Origin: Syntrophorhabdus sp.
GTDB taxonomy: Bacteria; Desulfobacterota; BSN033; UBA1163
Assembly: GCA_020724025.1 (NCBI GenBank)
Contig: DYHU01000071.1
Coordinates: 7,416 to 14,275 of the forward strand
Length of the DNA stretch: 6,860 nt
Reading direction: 5' to 3'
Shown here: positions 1 through 5,694 of the stretch, in pieces
How the letters are laid out: each line of letters opens with the position of its first letter
Position numbering within the stretch: the first letter of the stretch is position 1
Position numbers and translations under genes: made by a program
Notes under the pieces: model-generated
Database searches by the model: none
Told to the model about the DNA's origin: nothing
Seen by the model: only the letters and a program-made list of their open reading frames with translations

Positions 1-1344
1 CTAATGTCCACCTTCAAACTCCCTGCGGTCAAGAACTCGTTTTGCCTTCCCTTCGTACCGAGGCAATGATCCTGGTTCATGTAAAACCACCTCAATGCTC
101 ATCCCTAAGCGTCCATAAACTCCCTGGCCAATCTTTTCCTCAATCGCCTTCCTCTGGGTGATATCCTGCCAGATATCGGGTTGAACTTCGGCATGGACAG
201 TAAGTTTGTCCAGGCTTTCCCTTGGGCGGTCAATCACGATTTGCCAGCCGTCCCCGATCCCCGGAGTTGAGTTTAGAATCTCCTCGATTTGAGATGGAAA
301 AACCAATGTGCTTCTAACCTTCAACACATCATCGCTTCGACCCGTAATCCGCTGAATCCTGGGGTGGGCCACTCTTCCGCAAGGGCATCCGAAAGGATTC
401 TCCGATAGGGCTGATATATCTCGGGTTCGCCAACGTATCAGCGGCGTAGCCTCCCGGGTTAGGGTTGTAATGACCAGTTCGCCGCTCTGACCTGGTCCAA
501 GCCGTTTTCCCGTAGCCGGGTCGATCACCTCGACAAAATAATGCTCCGCCAATATGTGGAGTTCACAGGATTCTCTTGAAAATTGACAGCTGTGGCCGAC
601 CGTAGGACCTCCAAGTTCTGTGATCCCATATCCCTCATGCCATTCGAACCCTTCCGGCATGAGAGCTTCAACTCGGCGCCTCAGGGCCGGGGCGGCGGGT
701 TCACCTCCTATGTGGCTGGTTCGAAGTTTCCAGTCCTTTTTAGGATGAAAGCCGTTTTTCTGGGCTACGTCAACGAGGTAGCTCACAAAAGAAGGGGTCG
801 TGCTAATGGCCTGGAATTCCAAATCCTTCAAGTACTGTATCGCAGCCAATGTCCTTCCGGGGCCGGCAGGAAAAATGATGGCGCCGATAGCTTCGGCTCC
901 CGCATCCAAACCGGGCCCTCCCATGAAAAGACCGTAACCAGCGCATTGATAGATGAGGTCGCTTCGACGAAATCCCATGGCAGTAAGGATTCGACCCATC
1001 TGCTCCCGAAGAGTCTCCATCCAATCCTTCCGAGTGAACCCTACCAAGGCGGGAACGCCGGTCGTTCCAGACGATGCAGCAAATCGATAAATCCGATCCA
1101 GGGGAACTCCAAGAAGGCCATAGGGATATAAGGCTCTCAGGTCATTTTTCTCTGTAAACGGAACGGAGGTCAAGTCCTCCGTGGTCCGGATATGTTCTGG
1201 TTTGATACGGTTTTTATCGAAGAGGTCCCGGTAATAGGGAATCTCACGATAACATCGCTCCACCAGGGCGCGGAGCCGTTCGTTCTGGATTTCACGGAGT
1301 TTCTGTAAGGAAATAGGGTCAAATTCATTAAAAAAATTAGACAT
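1..1344 (-). CDS. PaaK-like AMP-forming acyl-CoA ligase (phenylacetate-CoA ligase family)
   Basis: A cytoplasmic ligase of the ANL (adenylate-forming) superfamily, expected to turn a carboxylic acid, ATP and CoA into acyl-CoA, AMP and PPi. Seen: the nucleotide loop SSGTTGVP at residues 91-98, the YGITE motif at 239-243, RTRD at 306-309, the hinge motif GRSDD at 335-339, a CPC pair at 320-322 as found in many PaaK relatives, and the C-terminal EGK with the probable catalytic Lys433. At 447 residues it is close to E. coli PaaK (about 437). ATG 1344 is preferred over GTG 1368 because the GTG would put the ribosome binding site inside the gene. The stop codon is the first three bases of the window, so the gene is complete. 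Oddity: where PaaK normally reads RGVNVFP this protein reads RSTLVFP (344-350). The substrate cannot be read from sequence. Its place behind a mutase and a carboxylate transporter argues for an aliphatic or hydroxy acid rather than phenylacetate; known 2-hydroxyisobutyrate pathways also pair an acyl-CoA ligase with the mutase. Confidence 0.93.
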   Translation of the reverse strand: MSNFFNEFDPISLQKLREIQNERLRALVERCYREIPYYRDLFDKNRIKPEHIRTTEDLTSVPFTEKNDLRALYPYGLLGVPLDRIYRFAASSGTTGVPALVGFTRKDWMETLREQMGRILTAMGFRRSDLIYQCAGYGLFMGGPGLDAGAEAIGAIIFPAGPGRTLAAIQYLKDLEFQAISTTPSFVSYLVDVAQKNGFHPKKDWKLRTSHIGGEPAAPALRRRVEALMPEGFEWHEGYGITELGGPTVGHSCQFSRESCELHILAEHYFVEVIDPATGKRLGPGQSGELVITTLTREATPLIRWRTRDISALSENPFGCPCGRVAHPRIQRITGRSDDVLKVRSTLVFPSQIEEILNSTPGIGDGWQIVIDRPRESLDKLTVHAEVQPDIWQDITQRKAIEEKIGQGVYGRLGMSIEVVLHEPGSLPRYEGKAKRVLDRREFEGGH

Positions 1345-1350
1345 GCGAAT

Positions 1351-1357
1351 CTCCTTT
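1351..1357 (-). promoter_or_regulatory. Ribosome binding site that fixes the ligase start
   Basis: On the minus strand AAAGGAG lies 6 bases before ATG 1344. It sits inside the possible 8-codon extension that begins at GTG 1368, and no comparable site precedes that GTG. This supports the 447-residue protein. Confidence 0.75.
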
Positions 1358-1376
1358 TTTCTACTCACCCCACTGG

Positions 1377-1606
1377 GAGACTGTGTCGCAATATGAAAAT
1401 ACCGACTTTTTGAAAAGGGGGAGAGGCGGTCAGGTGGAAAAGATTTAGAGCGGTAACCTTTAACCGTTCGGATTCAGGTGTGCAAAACGTATGAAAAAAT
1501 TCGATTTTATACAAGCGACGATTTCCCATAATCTAAAAGACCCGCATTCTAAAGCTTTGGAACCTGACTGCCTCTCCCCCTTTGATTGCAATTATGACAC
1601 AGCCTC
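1377..1606. repeat. Long imperfect inverted repeat, possible MITE or insertion-element remnant
   Basis: The two sides of the gap between the mutase small subunit and the ligase are inverted copies of each other. Core: 1414-1435 pairs with 1562-1583, 22 bases with one mismatch (G1428/T1569, still a G-U pair in RNA). Outer ends: CTGTGTC at 1381-1387 matches GACACAG at 1596-1602, and similarity reaches weakly to 1377 and 1606. Inner part: AAAG-x-TTTAGA followed by CGG on the left (to 1453) matches the reverse complement of 1542-1558. The left arm carries about 14 extra bases. The centre (about 1454-1541) has no gene. No clear target-site duplication is visible. The layout (matching ends, non-coding, about 220-230 bp, between genes) fits a MITE; a folded RNA hairpin acting on the operon transcript is the alternative. 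Confidence 0.6.
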
Positions 1607-1635
1607 TGAGGAGAGGGGATGGGTGAAACGATGGT

Positions 1636-2031
1636 TTACGTTTCCACCAGCTCATTCACCTTTTGGATGATCGTATCCCGCATCGTGCCTGGAGTGAAAA
1701 TTGCAGAAACCCCCAAACCATTCAAGGCCTTTACATCATCAGGAGGGACCACTCCCCCGATGATGAGCTTCTTATCCTCTAAACCATTTTGACGCAGCAG
1801 TTGCAGTAGCTTCCGGCAATAGAAGAGGTGTTCCCCGCCTAAAAAGCTGCATCCGATGAGGTCTGCGTTCTCCTGGAGGACCGCCTTGACCATTCCTTCA
1901 GGGGTATTATAGAGCCCTAAGTAAATGACCTCGAATCCGGCATCGGCCAACCATTTGGATACGATCCGGATACCATTGTCATGACCATCCAGGCCGATCT
2001 TTCCGATCAGAATCCGTTTTTTCTTTTTCAT
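1636..2031 (-). CDS. Acyl-CoA mutase small subunit, cobalamin-binding domain
   Basis: The B12-binding subunit of a split acyl-CoA mutase, 131 residues, matching the usual size of stand-alone subunits (about 130-140). Seen: a basic start MKKKKR, then IGKIGLDGHDNG with the DxHxxG signature Asp15-His17-Gly20; His17 is expected to be the lower axial cobalt ligand and Lys11 matches the lysine that hydrogen-bonds in this region of methylmalonyl-CoA mutase. SxL is present as SFL at 62-64 (then GGEH where the usual form is AGGH), and GG at 92-93 is followed by VVPPDD. All parts needed to hold base-off, His-on cobalamin are intact, so the complex should be catalytically active. The ATG is 9 bases after the large-subunit stop, with GGAGG in that gap (2036-2040), so the two subunits are made from one message. 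The separate small subunit is the layout of isobutyryl-CoA and 2-hydroxyisobutyryl-CoA mutases and of archaeal-type methylmalonyl-CoA mutases. Confidence 0.94.
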   Translation of the reverse strand: MKKKKRILIGKIGLDGHDNGIRIVSKWLADAGFEVIYLGLYNTPEGMVKAVLQENADLIGCSFLGGEHLFYCRKLLQLLRQNGLEDKKLIIGGVVPPDDVKALNGLGVSAIFTPGTMRDTIIQKVNELVET

Positions 2032-2040
2032 ACCCCCTCC

Positions 2041-3678
2041 TTAAACATAGTGAACCTTAAAATCATAGGCCTCGCGTAAGGTGTCATTGATCTCTCCTAA
2101 AGTGGTCTTTTGATCTACGGCTTCGAGGATCGCCTGGAAAAAGTTACTATTGGGATTCTTCTTCACCTTATGGTAAAGATTTTCTAAGGCTCGCCTGGCC
2201 TGATCTTTGTTTCTGGACTCTTTATATTCTCTGATATATTGAATCCTTTTTTCCTGCATATCCGAGGCATGACGGAAGATATTGATCTTGACCTCCTCGT
2301 CCTCCTCCCGCTCCATGTTGACCCCCACCTGGATCTGTTCCCCTGTCTCTAATTGACGGGCGTATTCATATCGGGCTTCATTGATCTGATTCTCAATCCA
2401 TTGAGATTTGAAGCATTCTAAAAACCCTCCCTTTTTTTCGATCACCTCCATCAGGGCTAAGACGCCCTCCTCAATTTCGTCTGTTAATTTTTCGATCACA
2501 TAAGAGCCTCCGAGAGGATCTGCAGTACGGCAGACACCCGCTTCGTAGGCGATCACCTGCTGTGTTCGAATGGCGAGCACCTGTGCTTCCTCCGTGGGCA
2601 GGGCATAGCCTTCATCATAGGAGGTGGTGTGGACGGACTGACTTCCCCCTAAGACAGCGGCCAGAGTCTGAATCGCCGCCCGCACAATATTATTCAAAGG
2701 CTGTTGTGCGGTAAGAGGCAGAGAGGAGGTCTGAACGGCAATTCGACACAAGCAACTCCTCGGGTCTTTAGCGCCGAAGGTGTCCTTCATGAGGCGGGCC
2801 CATATCCGTCGCATGGCTCTCAGCTTGGCAATCTCCTCTAAGAAGTCAATATGAACGGTTGCAAAAAAACCGATGCGTGGAGCAAACTGATCAATGTCCA
2901 TTCCCCGGGTCAACAGGGAACGAACGTACTCTAATGCGAGTGAAAAAACAAAGGCAACTTCTTGCACGGCATTGACCCCCGTCTCTCTGATGTTACGGGA
3001 ATTAATATTGATGATGTTCCATCGGGGAATGTGTTGAACGCAATATTCCATGACATCGGATGCGATCTTGATCGCAGGATCCAAAGGGAAGAAATGTGTC
3101 CCGGATTGGTAAGTCGGGCCAACCAACTGAGTAATCGCACAATTCATGATCGTTCCGATCAATTGCGGGGGCTCAACCTTTTGTCTCTGAGCAACCAGAA
3201 GATACATCGCCATGATGATGGCCGAATAAGGAGGATTCACAATAAGGGTCGTGCTGACTTTATCCAAAGGGATCCCGTGAAAAAGGGTCTCCATGTCTTC
3301 GAGGGTGGCAACGGAAGTTCCTACCAAACCCACATCCCCTTCAGCCAAAGGGTGATCAGGGTCCAGACCCAGTTTGGTAGGAATATCAAAGTCAATGTTA
3401 AGCCCTGTCATCCCTTTGTTCAAAAGGAAATGAATGAGGTGGTTGCTCTCTAAAGGAGACCCGAAGCCGCTTTGCTGTCTCCTGGTCCATAACCGACCTC
3501 GATACATGTCCTTGTAAACTCCCCTGGTAAAGGGGAACGTCCCGGGGTCGGGCGGGTCTTGGGAGACGTCCTCACAAGTATAAAATTCTTTCATCTCAAT
3601 GCCTGAAAGGGTCCTGAAATGAGGAAGTCTTTCGCCTTTCAAATATCGATCATATCGAACCTTATCTAAAGCTTTCAT
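2041..3678 (-). CDS. Adenosylcobalamin-dependent acyl-CoA mutase large subunit with atypical active site
   Basis: Catalytic TIM-barrel subunit of a B12 acyl-CoA mutase, 545 residues, without its own B12 domain. Family signatures: PFTRGVY and MYRGRLWT (about 49-65), GxTGL..DFDIPT (89-101), DHPLAEGDVG (108-117), GIPLDKVS (135-142), IRETG..AVQEVAF (230-243), FAPR (265-268), LGGSQS-HT-SYDE (343-356) and DPLGGSY (387-393); the C-terminal 90 residues match the linker that precedes the B12 domain in fused enzymes. Aligned by eye to P. shermanii methylmalonyl-CoA mutase, substrate-contact positions differ: Tyr89 is Gln69, Ala116 is Asp96, Gln197 is Met178, Arg207 is apparently Ser192 after a 4-residue insertion, Tyr243 is Arg228, His244 is Asn229, Ser285 is Gly270, His328 is Ala314, Asn366 is Thr352. 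Glu370 (Glu356) and Gln330 (Gln316) are kept. It is therefore unlikely to use methylmalonyl-CoA; the true reaction is unknown. Start: GTG 3681 is directly followed by ATG 3678; AGGA lies 7 bases before the ATG, which is preferred. Confidence 0.93.
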   Translation of the reverse strand: MKALDKVRYDRYLKGERLPHFRTLSGIEMKEFYTCEDVSQDPPDPGTFPFTRGVYKDMYRGRLWTRRQQSGFGSPLESNHLIHFLLNKGMTGLNIDFDIPTKLGLDPDHPLAEGDVGLVGTSVATLEDMETLFHGIPLDKVSTTLIVNPPYSAIIMAMYLLVAQRQKVEPPQLIGTIMNCAITQLVGPTYQSGTHFFPLDPAIKIASDVMEYCVQHIPRWNIININSRNIRETGVNAVQEVAFVFSLALEYVRSLLTRGMDIDQFAPRIGFFATVHIDFLEEIAKLRAMRRIWARLMKDTFGAKDPRSCLCRIAVQTSSLPLTAQQPLNNIVRAAIQTLAAVLGGSQSVHTTSYDEGYALPTEEAQVLAIRTQQVIAYEAGVCRTADPLGGSYVIEKLTDEIEEGVLALMEVIEKKGGFLECFKSQWIENQINEARYEYARQLETGEQIQVGVNMEREEDEEVKINIFRHASDMQEKRIQYIREYKESRNKDQARRALENLYHKVKKNPNSNFFQAILEAVDQKTTLGEINDTLREAYDFKVHYV

Positions 3679-3681
3679 CAC

Positions 3682-3819
3682 TGTTTCCTTATTTTAATGA
3701 AGAGATTTTCCCTTCTGATGGGAAATACGGATGGCCATCGTTTCTGCAGGCTCTTGAGAATATTAAGAGATAGGGCCTCACATTTTCAACAGATTTGATA
3801 CCTGTAAACACTGGCCGTA
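3682..3819 (-). promoter_or_regulatory. Gap between transporter and mutase genes, with a weak promoter candidate
   Basis: These 138 bases hold no convincing gene. On the minus strand TTGAAA (3784-3789) and TAATAT (3760-3765) are 18 bases apart and resemble a sigma-70 promoter pointing into the mutase gene; the -10 matches consensus at only 4 of 6 positions. A small hairpin follows: GGGAAA at 3720-3725 pairs with TTTCCC at 3707-3712 around a 7-base loop. It has no run of T after it on the minus strand, so it is not a normal terminator. The region could let the mutase and ligase be expressed apart from the transporter. Confidence 0.3.
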
Positions 3820-5124
3820 TCAATAAATCCCCAAGAGAGATGGAAGGAAAAGCATGAGCTGTGGGAATACAAACAGCAAGGCCGCGCAAAAGATGAGACC
3901 GAGCAAGAAAGGGTAAACCCCGCTGTAAATCACCCCAAATGGCACCTTGGTGATATTCCTAACCACAAAGACATTGACCGCCACAGGAGGAATAACCACG
4001 CCAATCATCACAAAAATATGGAGGATGACGCCAAACCATATCGGATCGTAACCCAGTTTGACGACGATAGGAAAGAAGATGGGAGTGGCCAGGACCATAA
4101 AGGCGAGGTCATCGATAAAAGAGCCCCCCACTTCATAGATAAGCAAAATGAGAATCATAATCAGAAAAGGTGGAAGAGGAAGTTGCCCGACCCAATCTGC
4201 GGCTATTATGGGGATTTTCGTCACCACAAGAAAATGGCCCAGGATGGTGGAGCCTGCAATAAGCACGAGGACCATGCAAGCGGTGCGGAGCGACTCTGCA
4301 ACCGATTTAATAAACCCTTTAACATCGAGGTCCTTTTTGATAACGGATAAAAGGAGAACGGCAAACGTCCCGGCGCTCCCTGCCTCGGTGGGGGTAAAGA
4401 AACCCTTGGCCATCCCTCCGGTCACGATGATGAAGATTAGGACAACCCATATCACCTCTTTGAGTGACAGCCATCTTTCTTTCCAGGTCGATTTTTCGCC
4501 CTTAGGGCCTAAGGATGGATCAATCTTGCACCATCCATAGATGACGAAAATAAACATGAGGGAGACGATCAGCCCGGGAACCGTTGCAGCCATAAATAAT
4601 TTTCCGATGGATGTCTCAGTAATCATGCCATAGACTATGAGGGTGACGCTCGGCGGAATGAGGCTGCCAAGCGTCCCTCCCACGGCAATGATCCCCGTAG
4701 AGAGTTTCTTGTTGTAATGATATCGATCCATCTCGGGATAAGCCACACTTCCGAAGGTGGCTGCTGTGGATATAGCGGAGCCAGTCACGGTCCCGAAGGC
4801 GGCGGCCCCTCCCACAGTGGCCATAGCCAGCCCTCCGGGGATGTGTCCGATAAACTTGTAAGAAGTATCATACAATCTCTTCGCAATCCCTGCATTAAAG
4901 GCGATCTGGCCCATGAGGACAAAAAGGGGAATGACCGTAAACCCATATGAGGAGAAGACATCAAAAACATCCTTGGCCAATAGGTTCAAACCGGCCTTAA
5001 ACGAAACAATATAGCTGAACCCGAGAAAACCAACGAGGGCCATAGCAAATCCCAATTCGATCCCGGTGAGAAATAAGGCCATCACAACGGCCAGGCCTAA
5101 AATTCCGATCGTCACCTCATTCAT
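3820..5124 (-). CDS. dctM: TRAP transporter large membrane subunit DctM
   Basis: The ion-coupled transport channel of a tripartite ATP-independent periplasmic (TRAP) carrier, in the inner membrane. It has 434 residues, the normal size, and is hydrophobic throughout, with roughly a dozen membrane segments. Family motifs: PLFVLMGQIAFNAGI (66-80), GGAAAFGTVTGSAISTAATFG (105-125), GGTLGSLIPPS (149-159) followed by LIVYG and the TETSIGKLF stretch (169-177), TPTEAG (244-249), and a second IPP (378-380) in the matching half of the inverted repeat fold. The start ATG overlaps the end of dctQ by 8 bases (ATGAATGA), with GGAGG 5 bases upstream inside dctQ, which points to translational coupling. It lies ahead of the mutase and ligase genes, so it probably imports their substrate, a carboxylic acid, driven by a sodium or proton gradient. 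Confidence 0.95.
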   Translation of the reverse strand: MNEVTIGILGLAVVMALFLTGIELGFAMALVGFLGFSYIVSFKAGLNLLAKDVFDVFSSYGFTVIPLFVLMGQIAFNAGIAKRLYDTSYKFIGHIPGGLAMATVGGAAAFGTVTGSAISTAATFGSVAYPEMDRYHYNKKLSTGIIAVGGTLGSLIPPSVTLIVYGMITETSIGKLFMAATVPGLIVSLMFIFVIYGWCKIDPSLGPKGEKSTWKERWLSLKEVIWVVLIFIIVTGGMAKGFFTPTEAGSAGTFAVLLLSVIKKDLDVKGFIKSVAESLRTACMVLVLIAGSTILGHFLVVTKIPIIAADWVGQLPLPPFLIMILILLIYEVGGSFIDDLAFMVLATPIFFPIVVKLGYDPIWFGVILHIFVMIGVVIPPVAVNVFVVRNITKVPFGVIYSGVYPFLLGLIFCAALLFVFPQLMLFLPSLLGIY

Positions 5125-5599
5125 CTTTCCCTCCAGAGATCTTCAAGATATTACACAGGAGCACCAGGCACTGGATAAAACAGCAAAATCCCAATCCATA
5201 AGCAACCGGATAAAAAGGCATGGTCAAGGTGGGGGAGACTTCTCCTGCCTTCTTCAGATCCATTCCATACTTGATCAATTCCAAGCCGATGATGAAGAAA
5301 AGCAATATTCCAAGACATCTCGTAGAAATATTGAAGACGTTTCTTATTTTCTGAGAGAATCTTAAAATAAGAAAATCCGTATAGACATGTCCCTTCACCC
5401 AGGTTGTAAAAGGGACGGAAAAACCGATCACAACTGCCCCTGAGAAGGCGACTATCTCATAAGTCCCAATGATAGGTCTTCTAAAGGATCTTAAAATAAT
5501 ATCAGCAACCGTGAGAAACATGATGAATGTAAGGCTGACACCCCCAATGAAATTGATGAGGCGGCTGAGTTTCCATACCTTATCCAAAAACCATCCCAT
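5117..5599 (-). CDS. dctQ: TRAP transporter small membrane subunit DctQ
   Basis: The small membrane partner of DctM. It has 160 residues and four predicted membrane helices, at about 14-34, 46-66, 88-108 and 129-150. Family-like features are the early LTFIMFLTVADIILRSFRRP stretch (23-42; V-D-I-x-x-R-x-x-x-x-P is the usual DctQ pattern) followed by GTYEIVAFSGAVVIGF, and the WVKGHVYTDFL segment (67-77) where family members read KGHVRVD. ATG 5599 is preceded by AGGAG with 6 bases spacing. The last codons overlap dctM. It is separated from dctP by 95 bases that carry a terminator-like hairpin, so it is probably expressed at a lower level than dctP. Confidence 0.93.
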   Translation of the reverse strand: MGWFLDKVWKLSRLINFIGGVSLTFIMFLTVADIILRSFRRPIIGTYEIVAFSGAVVIGFSVPFTTWVKGHVYTDFLILRFSQKIRNVFNISTRCLGILLFFIIGLELIKYGMDLKKAGEVSPTLTMPFYPVAYGLGFCCFIQCLVLLCNILKISGGKDE

Positions 5600-5639
5600 A
5601 AATGACTCCTTTAATTTTATAGAAGAGATGGACGGGCCA

Positions 5640-5685
5640 AAATTATTACAAAAATAAAAGGGGAAGGAATGCAGTCCTTCCCCTT
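5640..5685 (-). terminator. Intrinsic terminator or attenuator between dctP and dctQ
   Basis: An 11-base-pair perfect stem (5675-5685 with 5658-5668) with a 6-base loop, rich in G and C in its lower half, is followed on the minus strand by TTATTTTTGTAATAATTTT. It begins 9 bases after the dctP stop codon. Since dctQ and dctM follow in the same direction with no clear promoter of their own, it is likely a partial terminator that lowers transcription of the membrane subunits relative to the binding protein. Confidence 0.85.
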
Positions 5686-5694
5686 CTCCTTGTC

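Noticed and set aside
583..1131. 182-codon open frame on the plus strand
   Set aside because: It lies wholly inside the ligase gene on the other strand, has no family resemblance and no ribosome binding site; the ligase frame carries all conserved motifs.
1345..1368. GTG start giving an 8-residue longer ligase
   Set aside because: The extension contains the ribosome binding site for ATG 1344, and family members begin near the later start.
2962..3453. 163-codon open frame on the plus strand
   Set aside because: Antisense to the best-conserved part of the mutase large subunit, with a product lacking any recognisable pattern.
1636..3678. Calling the pair a methylmalonyl-CoA mutase of propionate metabolism
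   Set aside because: The carboxylate-binding Arg207, Tyr89 and His244 are all replaced, and no epimerase or carboxylase gene accompanies the pair.
3707..3725. Terminator after dctM
   Set aside because: The stem is only 6 base pairs and has no T-run on the minus-strand side; it is too weak to call.
3689..3889. 66-codon minus-strand frame in the gap before the mutase
   Set aside because: It starts inside dctM in another frame, has no good ribosome binding site and no recognisable features. A small real gene in this gap cannot be fully excluded.
4018..4540. Two overlapping plus-strand frames of 110 and 130 codons
   Set aside because: Both are antisense to the membrane-spanning regions of dctM and give basic low-complexity products typical of reverse-strand reading.
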